Positions 1 through 7,051 of a DNA stretch of 26,659 nt are shown one piece after another. How positions within the stretch are numbered: the stretch's first letter is position 1; each line of letters starts with the position of its first letter. The translations under genes were made by a program, and so were the position numbers. The DNA comes from a virus, in the IMG/VR virus record IMGVR_UViG_3300037502_001087, positions 1-26,659 of that record; one strand, given 5' to 3'. Under the pieces are notes generated by a model that was not told the DNA's origin, searched no databases, and saw nothing but the letters and a program-made list of their open reading frames with translations.

Positions 1-753
1 GTATTGCTTAATTTTAGCATTGGCATTTTTTACTAAGTTATTGTTTAATTTCAACTTCGGAGTGATAGGCATTTTAGCTGGAACTATAGCAACGTTACTA
101 TTATTCTTTAAGCTACCAATAGTACCGTCTAGTGGCGTTGCATTATCAGTACTTGCCCCGTCAGGATCTATATACTGATGAACTACGATCCCTGCTGCTT
201 TATTAGTTAATTCTTTTCCTAATTCCGAATTAGGATCCACAGTGTACGTGATACCATTGGGGTTCGCTCTAAATTTGTATAATCCATCTGGGCCTGGTCT
301 TAGTGGTTCACTGAATAATAAATCACCCCAATAATAGCCCTTACTTCTGTCAGATTTTTCTAGTCCAGGCCATATTTGTGCTATCAGTTGGTGCAACTGA
401 GACCTATCTACTCCCCGATCTTGGTCATATTTAACAAACTGCTCAGGACTAAAAACTTGTCGTCCAGTGCCATCTTTCTTGTTAAACATGTGTTTATCCA
501 TGATACTAAACTGACCTTGACTGTTACGTCCAAATATCAGAGCAGGATAACCATCCCATTTAATAGTAACTTTGGTAGGATTGGCTACTGTGTCTTGTGT
601 AGCCTGTACTGCTCGTTGTGCCCCCTGACTTCCTCCCAAAAATATTAAATCTTCAGGATGGTCTAAGTGACCCTTATCTTCCAAAATGACAATAGGTCTT
701 TCTTTGTAAGAAATTAAATCACGCAAAGCGCCCAATGATTCAGCAAGATTCAT
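1..753 (-). CDS. KWDG-motif phage protein, ligase/nucleotidyltransferase-like (DUF6267-type), 3' end missing
   Basis: I translated this gene by hand because it runs off the left edge. It starts at ATG 753-751 and stays open for 251 codons to position 1. The start overlaps the stop of the upstream 432-residue gene as ATGA, which suggests translational coupling. An A/G-rich stretch (AGAGAAGAAA) lies just before the start. Lys65 begins KWDGYPALIFGR, which matches motif I (KxDG, then Arg) of covalent nucleotidyltransferases such as DNA and RNA ligases. Further on are GDLLF, which resembles a motif III strand, and FRANPNGITY. The order (HLDHPEDLIF, KWDG, GDLLF, PN-ITY) matches a conserved T4-like phage family I remember as DUF6267, whose function is unknown to me. 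Whether it forms a lysine-AMP adduct cannot be read from the sequence. The C-terminus lies outside the window. Confidence 0.7.
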   Translation of the reverse strand, partial: MNLAESLGALRDLISYKERPIVILEDKGHLDHPEDLIFLGGSQGAQRAVQATQDTVANPTKVTIKWDGYPALIFGRNSQGQFSIMDKHMFNKKDGTGRQVFSPEQFVKYDQDRGVDRSQLHQLIAQIWPGLEKSDRSKGYYWGDLLFSEPLRPGPDGLYKFRANPNGITYTVDPNSELGKELTNKAAGIVVHQYIDPDGASTDNATPLDGTIGSLKNNSNVAIVPAKMPITPKLKLNNNLVKNANAKIKQY

Positions 754-2048
754 TTTCTTCTCTTTCTTGATTCGCTTACGGGTGCGGGAGGTGCTGCAGG
801 AGTAGCTGGTTTACTGCCGCCCCCCGGTAATCCTTGCAAGGATTGTCCTGCTCCGATTTTTTTGACTATTTCAGCATGTAGGGCAGGATCAATTCCCTTC
901 AATTTTGCTAGTAAACTTTGAAGTGAATTTACAATTGAATCTGTGCTAGTGCCGGTTTTTGCTGGCGCTGCTGCTGCGGCAGTTCCTGCACCACCTGCTC
1001 CTGCACCACCTGCTCCTGCACCACCTGCTCCTGCACCACCTGCTCCTGCAGGAGCCTCATCGCCACCGTAACCAGGAGCTTGTGATGTAGCAAACAATGC
1101 GTTTGCAAGCTTTAACATAGACTGTTTAAAAGGTTCTAAATTCTTTGGATCATAGCTATCACCTGCAGCCTTTATTAAATTCTGAGTAGTTGTATCTGTT
1201 ATAGGAATACCTCTTAGGTACGTGGGCAAGAAACGCTTTAACCATTGTTCTACTGACTCGGCTTCAGTTAGCATACTTTCAAAAATCATGTTAAGTTTGT
1301 AGTACTTGGTTTCTGCTATAATGTATTTGCCGTTTTTCTTATTTTCTTTAAGAAGTGTTAGACCCAAATCTTTAAAGGTAAAGCCAATAGATTCAAGTAA
1401 TTTGTTGATCCAATATACTTGCCATGCTTCCATCATTTGTCCAGCTTTTAATCTATTAATTGCTGAGTTTGAGAAGTTAGGATCTGCAATGCCTCGTTTA
1501 ATGATTTGTTGTGCTGTGGCTACTGCGTTTTGCCATTCAGGATAATCTTTGCGGTCAGCCATGAAATTTACTAATTCCTTAGCCAAAGCCATTTTTTTAA
1601 CTTTGTTTGGTTCTGCGTTCAGTGTTTGTGCTAAACCACGAACGTAGTTATTGATATTCTGAGATGTTTGTCTTTGTGCTTGCCCCGGAGCCTTTGCATT
1701 TCCTGGTGCAACTTTCGGAGATGCAGGTGCTGCTGGTTCCGTTTTGGGTGGTTCAGCTGGGCTAGCATCTGCGGGTTCGGCGGTTGTTGACGATTTTATA
1801 CTAGGATCAACACGGCCGGCAGCGATTTCACTTTGCAAAGATTTAAAAGCAGCACTGAAAAGGCTGTTTATAAAACGTTCTTTATGTGCTTTGTCTGCGA
1901 CTGATAGTTCCCCTTCTCCTCGGTCTCCGCCGGGTAGAAATCTATTAGCAAACTGCTTTAATGCAGCAGCCCCGTGTGTTCCGAACATTCTAGCAGTTCT
2001 ACCCACTTCATCGATTTGTTGACCTTCTTTAAACTCATTCAGCCTCAT
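750..2048 (-). CDS. Ala/Gly/Pro-rich phage protein of unknown function
   Basis: This 432-residue protein has no motif I recognise. AAGGA lies before ATG 2048, and the start overlaps the upstream gene by 14 bases. The N-terminus (MRLNEFKEGQQIDEVGR) is followed by a Pro/Ala/Glu-rich linker near residues 90-125, a mostly helical middle section (about 130-320), and a Gly/Ala repeat at about 333-353 encoded by a 15-base tandem repeat. The C-terminus is another Pro/Ala-rich tail ending SESRKRRK. The alternation of folded segments and flexible linkers suits a virion or scaffold-associated protein, but this is inference. It is co-transcribed with the 82-residue gene upstream and the KWDG gene downstream, and a late-type promoter lies ahead of the group. 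Confidence 0.75.
   Translation of the reverse strand: MRLNEFKEGQQIDEVGRTARMFGTHGAAALKQFANRFLPGGDRGEGELSVADKAHKERFINSLFSAAFKSLQSEIAAGRVDPSIKSSTTAEPADASPAEPPKTEPAAPASPKVAPGNAKAPGQAQRQTSQNINNYVRGLAQTLNAEPNKVKKMALAKELVNFMADRKDYPEWQNAVATAQQIIKRGIADPNFSNSAINRLKAGQMMEAWQVYWINKLLESIGFTFKDLGLTLLKENKKNGKYIIAETKYYKLNMIFESMLTEAESVEQWLKRFLPTYLRGIPITDTTTQNLIKAAGDSYDPKNLEPFKQSMLKLANALFATSQAPGYGGDEAPAGAGGAGAGGAGAGGAGAGGAGTAAAAAPAKTGTSTDSIVNSLQSLLAKLKGIDPALHAEIVKKIGAGQSLQGLPGGGSKPATPAAPPAPVSESRKRRK
982..1050. repeat. 15-bp in-frame tandem repeat, four perfect copies plus a partial
   Basis: The unit ccacctgctcctgca occurs four times without mismatch at 991-1050, preceded by a partial copy (982-990). On the minus strand it encodes repeated AGAGG pentapeptides in the 432-residue protein. 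Because the unit is a multiple of three, slippage would change linker length without a frameshift. Confidence 0.95.
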
Positions 2049-2283
2049 GATTTTTCCTTATACTCTTTGCAAATTTTGCTTGATCACGACCCTTGATTGC
2101 GTTCAGTAATTTTCTTTCTAATATCTCGGATGTACTTTTGTCATAATGTTTTCCGATTAATTCCAATAAATTTATAGCACTGGTAATGATATTATGAGCC
2201 CTACTTTCAATAATGTGGTTCATGTCACGATTATTGCCAATAGCTTCTAATTCTTCCAAAAGGGAACGTGTTTTCTTTTGCAT
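2035..2283 (-). CDS. Conserved small phage protein, 82 residues, unknown function
   Basis: This is a charged, mostly helical protein (MQKKTRSLLEELEAIGNN at the start; SEILERKLLNAIKGRDQAKFAKSI near the end, given here only as a guide to its helical, basic character in two parts). It resembles a small family I recall from T4-like cyanophages, with a pattern of an N-terminal LLEELE helix, ESRAHNIITSAINLL in the middle and an LERKLLNAIKG segment. No catalytic residues stand out. There is no Shine-Dalgarno before ATG 2283; instead an AATAAATA octamer ends 6 bases upstream. The 3' end overlaps the next gene by 14 bases. Together with its neighbours it probably belongs to a late or structural transcription unit. 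Confidence 0.75.
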   Translation of the reverse strand: MQKKTRSLLEELEAIGNNRDMNHIIESRAHNIITSAINLLELIGKHYDKSTSEILERKLLNAIKGRDQAKFAKSIRKNHEAE

Positions 2284-2289
2284 AATACG

Positions 2290-2297
2290 TATTTATT
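2290..2297 (-). promoter_or_regulatory. Late-promoter-like octamer (AATAAATA) abutting a start codon
   Basis: The minus strand reads AATAAATA, one base away from the T4 late consensus TATAAATA; NATAAATA is, from memory, the form described for T4-like cyanophages. Transcription from it would begin about at ATG 2283. The gene has no ribosome binding site, so the element could produce a leaderless message. It could also be chance in AT-rich DNA. Confidence 0.35.
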
Positions 2298-2311
2298 CTT
2301 GTTTTGGTTAT

Positions 2312-3745
2312 TTACTTCTTTAGTGAATTAAGCAATGCTTTGAGTTTTGTACTCTGCGGGTCAGCCGTAACTTTCTTATTTATAGGTTGAATTTCTCCTG
2401 TAATTGGATCCGTATTTTCTGTGATTGAAGATTGCGTTTTCAGTTTATTCATAATGTCACTGGGACTAGGCTGAGGATTCTGTGGCCTATAACTCTGTCC
2501 TTCTCCATCTGATCCATCTGGATTAGGATCAGTAATCCTAAGTGTTTCTACATTGAATTCTAGCTCAATCTTTTGTCCTACTCCCGAACTACTACGGGTT
2601 TTCATAAGTTGCAATTGATATTGACCGCGCTCCCTCATAGACCTAGATGTGAAAATACCGAAAACGTTATCTGCTGTGTTGATTTTACTGATACCACCTG
2701 AAATATGACTGTGATCAAATTCAATTTCTTCAACTGCACTACGATTCAACTGACTAGCAGTTACAAATAGTACGTTTAATTCTTTAGCCAAGTTACGCAA
2801 TTCTTCTGATACATACTTGTCCTTAACAAACAAGTCTGATGGACTGACCTTTGCGCTGACGGGCATAAGAAGATCCAAATAATCAACGCATAAGAAATCA
2901 ATCTTTATACCTGTTTGAATTTGAAGTTCCTTACAATATGCTCTTAAGTCATTTACAGTGCTTTGAGCAGGCATATATTTTATACGTAATTTACCTGCTT
3001 TCTTGGCTAACATTTTGACTTTCATTTCAATATTATCGATATCTTTAAAAATATCTCGGCTACTAGTATCTGTCATCATGCTATCAATACGCATAGAACA
3101 CAAGCCTTCACTAAGTTCTAATGTGATGTACGCTCCATTCAATCCTGCTTGTGCCCAATTAACGGCTAAGTTCTGCATAAACAGACTTTTACCCGATCCT
3201 GACCCACCTGCAAAAATTTGCAACTCTCCTCTATTAAACCCACCATATAGTTTCCTATCCATAGTAGGCCATCCAGTACTATTTTGTCCGTTATTAGATT
3301 TAAGTGCCATGAGTCTGGCTCTAGGATCAGCAAAATAATCTGTACCCATATCTTTTTGTAGGCTGATTTGTACGGCATCTTTGATTAATTTTTCAACAGG
3401 ACCGTAGTCTCCCTTTTCTAACAAATCAGCAGACTTTAAAATAGCACGTTCTAATTCTTGTCTTTTAGTAAACTGTTCGAATTCTTCTAAAAACCAATCA
3501 TTGTGTCCCTCATCTAACTCTTGCACTAATTCTACTTCTACTCCGGTCACTGCCTTTATTTGTGTTGGCTCCGGCATCAAATTATATTTTTTAGAATGGT
3601 CTACCATAAATTCAGCTACCGGTTTCAATTTCTTTTCAAAATTAGAAGGGTTCATGATATTCATGACCCTAGTATATAATTCTGAATTTGTAACCATCAT
3701 CCTAAGAAACAAAATCTGTATGTCTGAGTTATATTCTTTTATCAA
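2312..3745 (-). CDS. 41: Replicative DNA helicase, DnaB/gp41 family
   Basis: This 477-residue protein is the 5'-3' hexameric helicase that unwinds DNA at the phage fork together with the primase encoded immediately upstream. The N-terminal helical domain covers about residues 1-130. The RecA-like motor has Walker A GGSGSGKS (180-187), a Walker B-like strand IDFLCVDYLDLL (282-293), the TASQLNRSA strand (329-337) and a candidate arginine finger in KTRSSSGVG (382-390). The start is a TTG at 3745, chosen because AAAGGA lies 6 bases before it and because the next ATG would remove the conserved N-terminal helix. It overlaps the primase 3' end by 17 bases, as expected for a coupled primosome pair. 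The C-terminal 70 residues are Pro/Asn/Ser-rich and probably disordered. Confidence 0.95.
   Translation of the reverse strand: MIKEYNSDIQILFLRMMVTNSELYTRVMNIMNPSNFEKKLKPVAEFMVDHSKKYNLMPEPTQIKAVTGVEVELVQELDEGHNDWFLEEFEQFTKRQELERAILKSADLLEKGDYGPVEKLIKDAVQISLQKDMGTDYFADPRARLMALKSNNGQNSTGWPTMDRKLYGGFNRGELQIFAGGSGSGKSLFMQNLAVNWAQAGLNGAYITLELSEGLCSMRIDSMMTDTSSRDIFKDIDNIEMKVKMLAKKAGKLRIKYMPAQSTVNDLRAYCKELQIQTGIKIDFLCVDYLDLLMPVSAKVSPSDLFVKDKYVSEELRNLAKELNVLFVTASQLNRSAVEEIEFDHSHISGGISKINTADNVFGIFTSRSMRERGQYQLQLMKTRSSSGVGQKIELEFNVETLRITDPNPDGSDGEGQSYRPQNPQPSPSDIMNKLKTQSSITENTDPITGEIQPINKKVTADPQSTKLKALLNSLKK
2377..2384 (-). promoter_or_regulatory. Perfect T4-type late promoter box TATAAATA
   Basis: An exact TATAAATA lies on the minus strand inside the 3' end of the helicase gene. 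It would start transcription near 2371, about 90 bases ahead of the 82-residue gene, and would serve the 82-residue, 432-residue and KWDG genes as a late operon. There is only one other exact copy in the window (5504-5511, plus strand) that I found. Confidence 0.5.
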
Positions 3746-4700
3746 GTTTTTTCCTTTGCATTTCTATCTTTATTTTACTGTTTGTGGCATTTTGTAAAAT
3801 ACTAAGTAATGTCATCAATTTTCCATATTTTACAACCGCATCATTTACATCTTTTACATCATCATCCCAATCGGGTATACTAACACTATATCCTAATTCT
3901 AATGCTCGATCACAGGTTAACAATCCTGTTTTGTCATGATCGGGAACAAAAATAATTTTCTTGTTTAGCCTAGATAACAGTTCTGCTTGATCATCATTAA
4001 TAGTGTTATGTGTCAGGGCACACCCGTTGATACACAACGCATCAAAAATACCTTCGACCAAAATACATATTTCCCATTCTGGTCTTTGAAAATCAACACC
4101 AAAAACATATCCCGGTTGTTGTTCATTAATATACTTTGGTGTCTTATTATCTAAGAATCTACTAGTATGTCCTACAATTTTATTTTGATAAGTATACGGT
4201 ATAACGATTCTATTACCTTGTCTACCCTTATCACCAGGAGTAATCATGAAGGGATAGTCACTAACATTTATGCCCCTAGCTTGCACATAATCAACGTACA
4301 CTTTATGCTCAGGGTTGTTTATATCTAGTATTTCTCCCAATGGTAGTTCTTGCTCTTTAAACTTTATCTTTTTCTTTTGTTTTTTTATTTGAATCAAAGA
4401 TAACAAATCTTTGTGCTGTAAACTTTCTAAATTCCATTTACTTATTTGGGTATCGTCTATACCACACCATTTCAATAGCAGTTTAGTGTTTGTAGTTAAA
4501 GCTTTTCCTAAAGTAAACCCACATTTAAATCCGCAATTGAAACATGCATATGTCCAATTAGTATCGTCTTTTTTGACCCCGCCCCTACCGCGCTTATCCC
4601 TGTTATGTCCGCGATTATGGCAGCAGGTAGCATTGAAACTATACCACCCACTTTGTGTAAGTTTTTTTCTACCTGGAATAATAGATAGGATATCGAACAT
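3729..4700 (-). CDS. 61: DNA primase, gp61 family
   Basis: This 323-residue primase makes RNA primers for lagging-strand synthesis and works with the gp41 helicase, whose gene overlaps it by 17 bases. The N-terminal zinc-binding region has CCH at 26-28 and CFNC at 53-56, with Cys60 close by. A long basic linker (about 105-118) leads to a TOPRIM-type catalytic domain with VEGIFDA (215-221, Glu216) and PDHDKTG (253-259). The order matches T4 gp61 and bacterial DnaG-type primases, and the length is close to T4 gp61. ATG 4700 has no Shine-Dalgarno; a TAAAAT hexamer with a TTGCTT -35-like element lies just upstream, so the message may be leaderless. Confidence 0.93.
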   Translation of the reverse strand: MFDILSIIPGRKKLTQSGWYSFNATCCHNRGHNRDKRGRGGVKKDDTNWTYACFNCGFKCGFTLGKALTTNTKLLLKWCGIDDTQISKWNLESLQHKDLLSLIQIKKQKKKIKFKEQELPLGEILDINNPEHKVYVDYVQARGINVSDYPFMITPGDKGRQGNRIVIPYTYQNKIVGHTSRFLDNKTPKYINEQQPGYVFGVDFQRPEWEICILVEGIFDALCINGCALTHNTINDDQAELLSRLNKKIIFVPDHDKTGLLTCDRALELGYSVSIPDWDDDVKDVNDAVVKYGKLMTLLSILQNATNSKIKIEMQRKKLDKRI

Positions 4701-4706
4701 ACTACA

Positions 4707-4735
4707 ATTTTATCATAGTATGTATCTTAAAGCAA
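4707..4735 (-). promoter_or_regulatory. Possible sigma-70-like promoter directly before the primase start
   Basis: On the minus strand TTGCTT (4730-4735) and TAAAAT (4707-4712) are 17 bases apart. The -10 ends 6 bases before ATG 4700, which would put the transcription start at about the A of the start codon. The hexamers are imperfect, so support is modest. Confidence 0.4.
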
Positions 4736-4748
4736 TGCAGTCGGTATA

Positions 4749-5453
4749 TTACCTTGCTAGTATGTTAGTGACAGCACCAGTGTTACTAGTAAATACCATC
4801 CTTACATACGGATGGTATCCATAAACTGTATATCCTTGTGTGGTGCTGTTGTTAGAATATTCAGTAGATGTGTAAATTGGGTACCAATCCGCATTTACTA
4901 CAGTGGAACCTTCAATTCCCACAAAACCATTATACTCCTCAAACGATGTCTGTAATGTCAATATAGGATTATCTTCGGTATTAATCACGCTGCTATAGTA
5001 TACATTTGCGTTTGGTAAGACATTAGATATACTGTTATTTGGATCTAAGTTAGGGAAAGGTTGTCCAGTAGGTATAGATATATGCGCTGAAGGGATAAAA
5101 GCAGGTAATACAGAGTTTACAATATTCATATCTCCACGTGCGCCTGCGTTTTGATCTACAAAAACTGGAAATCCAAATTCCCCAACTGGAATTTCTAATG
5201 AATAGTGAGCCGCTTGTGCATCTATATCTTCAATATCCGCTGCATTGACCGTTAATACTGCTAGCCCATTTAGTGCGTAGGTGGGGGTCAGCGCCTTACG
5301 TAATAATACTTCACTCCCATCATAGCTTATGATTCTGCATGTAATTTCTTTGCCCGTAATATCTACAGGCTTTTGTTCTTGGTTAAGAAACTGAAATTGT
5401 ATCTGATTGTCAACACCCTTATGGAGTGTCAAGGGTTTGGCGTAAACTGGCAT
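4749..5453 (-). CDS. Virion/baseplate-associated structural protein, BppU-like N-terminus
   Basis: This 234-residue protein begins MPVYAKPLTLHKGVDNQI. I chose ATG 5453 because AGGAG lies 6 bases upstream; a longer version from a GTG at 5531 would add 26 residues with no ribosome binding site. Residues 1-100 (hKGvDNqIqFqFlNqeqkPvDitgkeitcri pattern) resemble the immunoglobulin-like N-terminal fold of phage baseplate upper proteins and related T4-like cyanophage structural proteins. The C-terminal half, rich in Asn, Ser, Thr and Tyr, ends in a segment with VYGYHPYVRMVF, which looks like a second beta-rich domain as found in capsid or tail decoration proteins. No catalytic residues are evident. 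A virion role is inferred from these patterns and from the divergent late promoter beyond its 5' end. Confidence 0.7.
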   Translation of the reverse strand: MPVYAKPLTLHKGVDNQIQFQFLNQEQKPVDITGKEITCRIISYDGSEVLLRKALTPTYALNGLAVLTVNAADIEDIDAQAAHYSLEIPVGEFGFPVFVDQNAGARGDMNIVNSVLPAFIPSAHISIPTGQPFPNLDPNNSISNVLPNANVYYSSVINTEDNPILTLQTSFEEYNGFVGIEGSTVVNADWYPIYTSTEYSNNSTTQGYTVYGYHPYVRMVFTSNTGAVTNILAR

Positions 5454-5503
5454 ATATCTCCTCGCTGAGTTACCAAATAACAAAACAACGATTTGTCTTT
5501 GGG

Positions 5504-5511
5504 TATAAATA
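5504..5511 (+). promoter_or_regulatory. Perfect T4-type late promoter box TATAAATA, plus strand
   Basis: An exact TATAAATA lies in the 170-base gap between divergent genes and faces the only plus-strand gene. The predicted start is near 5517, leaving a leader of about 110 bases before ATG 5625. It overlaps the alternative 5' extension of the minus-strand structural gene, another reason to prefer the shorter form of that gene. Confidence 0.5.
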
Positions 5512-5624
5512 AAAACTGGGGTTGAGTACACAATGTAATCCTTTAACGTATTTAGTACCGAAAATATTAAATTATTAAGTTTGGATTACCACGATTAAAT
5601 ATATGATTATTTTACGCTAATTAC

Positions 5625-6005
5625 ATGATACAAAATGAGTTTTTCAGAAAACTTAGTGACAATCATCCGTTTATAACAGTATGTTCCTACGCTAATCAAG
5701 ACTACGTAGGGATAATTCAAAATAGGGATGATAACGTTACTACCATTTATGACTACGGGGCCATTATCGAATCAGATGCTAAAACAAAATTTTTAGAACT
5801 CGGTGACGTATGGTGGTGGGAGAGTAACAGATTGATTCCTATAAATTTATTTTTAAAAGAGGAATGGGCTCCTTTTAGACCCTATCTAAAAACATTTGCT
5901 AATAAAAGTCTCACAATACTACACGGTCCAGTTACTAGCATGAATGAGCTTCATAAGCGTAGGTCTAAAAGACGTAGTATAACTCTAGTTAAACGATTAC
6001 CGTAA
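5625..6005 (+). CDS. Conserved T4-like phage protein of unknown function (sole plus-strand gene)
   Basis: This 126-residue protein is the only gene on the plus strand. It resembles a family I recall from T4-like marine phages, with YVGIIQNRDDNVTTIYDYG near residues 27-45, LGDVWWWESNRLIPINLFL near 64-82 and a basic C-terminus (HKRRSKRRSITLVKRLP). The basic tail suggests nucleic-acid contact, but no domain is recognised. No clear Shine-Dalgarno precedes ATG 5625. It is convergent with the DnaE-like gene, and their coding regions overlap tail-to-tail by 17 bases (5989-6005), so transcription in one direction would make antisense RNA to the other. The late-type box at 5504-5511 suggests late expression. 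Confidence 0.8.
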   Translation: MIQNEFFRKLSDNHPFITVCSYANQDYVGIIQNRDDNVTTIYDYGAIIESDAKTKFLELGDVWWWESNRLIPINLFLKEEWAPFRPYLKTFANKSLTILHGPVTSMNELHKRRSKRRSITLVKRLP

Positions 6006-6570
6006 CTTCTTCTAACAGGTTCATATGAACTATAACTAATTGGGCATAAGCAATCGCATGTGACTTTTTAAATGTATATCCTGTACTATCTTTATCCCAC
6101 ACTGTTTTTGATATTTCTTTCCAAGTTTTCCCCAATAAATGCTTTTTGCCCGGTCGTATGATAGCCAAGAACATAGCTAGTCTAGTAATACTATCTATTG
6201 ATTCAGGCATATTACGCAAAGTAGCATATTGATTGTTAAGATGAATAAGCTTTTCTACAAAATCTTTGTTTCTTAGGTTTGACCAATTTGGTTCACGCAT
6301 CAACTCAATTAAATGTTCCTCATCACGTACTTGGTTGTATACATGTACGTTTAGAAAGTCTAATTTTAAATAGCCCCGTTGTTCAGCTTCTGTATAATCT
6401 ATAGAAGCCATATCATTTACGGGATCATAGGGTATTTCAGTGACATGCACACCTGTAGCATGTTTTCGTGTTGGTTGTACCTTTAACATTGCAGAAGGAA
6501 TATGGTCTATCAGTGATAAAATTTTTTCTCTATCACCAAAATCTATATCAATATCGCTATTAAATTTCAT
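5989..6570 (-). CDS. Miniature DnaE-like protein with DNA polymerase III alpha palm motifs
   Basis: This 193-residue protein carries, in the correct order, the core motifs of bacterial DNA polymerase III alpha (DnaE, normally about 1100 residues). SDIDIDF (5-11) matches the PDxDxDF catalytic strand. HATGV (37-41) matches HAxGV. GYLKLDFL (66-73) matches GLxKxDFL, which holds the third catalytic Asp. IIRPG (137-141) matches the ALFRPG motif, and FKKSHAIAYA (167-176) matches FxKSHAxAYA. The PHP, thumb, beta-binding and OB domains are absent and the spacing is compressed. I chose ATG 6570, since the upstream in-frame TTG at 6582 has no ribosome site. It overlaps the cytidylyltransferase gene by 11 bases. 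It could be an active mini-polymerase, a regulator or a degenerate but conserved relic. Confidence 0.75.
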   Translation of the reverse strand: MKFNSDIDIDFGDREKILSLIDHIPSAMLKVQPTRKHATGVHVTEIPYDPVNDMASIDYTEAEQRGYLKLDFLNVHVYNQVRDEEHLIELMREPNWSNLRNKDFVEKLIHLNNQYATLRNMPESIDSITRLAMFLAIIRPGKKHLLGKTWKEISKTVWDKDSTGYTFKKSHAIAYAQLVIVHMNLLEEVTVIV

Positions 6571-7051
6571 GTGATTTGACAACTAATTCAGGATCATGCT
6601 GAGGAGGAACATTAGACACAACTTCTTCATTTTTTAGTTTTTCTAATCTAGCAGTACGTGCCCTGAGTTCACTAGAACTATAATCATGTTGACGTTTATG
6701 ATAGTGTAGTTCAATACCATTCTGAATGCAATACTGTTTACCTGTAAAATCACGATTTAGGTATTCTTCACTTAGAAAACGAATATGAATAGTCTGTGTC
6801 ATAAGCAATTGCAACAAATCATATTCTGTTGAGTACACTAATATCTCGTCCACATATTTACATGCTTGTAATTGCACATACCGTTCATAAACACTTTGAA
6901 TTGGTTTATTTTTTACTCCGGGTCTGTCAACTGTAGGATCGACCTGTAGTGCTACAATCAAGTAATCACATAATTGTTTTTCCATTTTAAGCATTGTTAC
7001 ATGACCGGCATGAAAGAGATCAAAACTACTGCAATTAAATCCTATCTTCAT
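6560..7051 (-). CDS. TagD-like cytidylyltransferase
   Basis: This 163-residue protein is a nucleotidyltransferase of the HxGH superfamily. FDLFHAGHVTML places the HAGH signature at residues 14-17, and YSSSELRAR near 124-132 corresponds to the second nucleotide-binding motif (ISTSxI-like). The length and motifs match glycerol-3-phosphate or related cytidylyltransferases, which join CTP to a small phosphorylated alcohol or sugar. The substrate cannot be told from the sequence. AAGGA precedes ATG 7051, which overlaps the epimerase stop as ATGA. With the RmlC-like gene next to it, a role in nucleotide-sugar or envelope/glycan modification is plausible. The last 30 residues extend past the catalytic domain. 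Confidence 0.85.
   Translation of the reverse strand: MKIGFNCSSFDLFHAGHVTMLKMEKQLCDYLIVALQVDPTVDRPGVKNKPIQSVYERYVQLQACKYVDEILVYSTEYDLLQLLMTQTIHIRFLSEEYLNRDFTGKQYCIQNGIELHYHKRQHDYSSSELRARTARLEKLKNEEVVSNVPPQHDPELVVKSHEI

Noticed and set aside
4749-5531. Longer form of the BppU-like protein from GTG 5531
   Set aside because: The added 26 residues have no ribosome site and run across the plus-strand late promoter, while ATG 5453 has AGGAG at good spacing.
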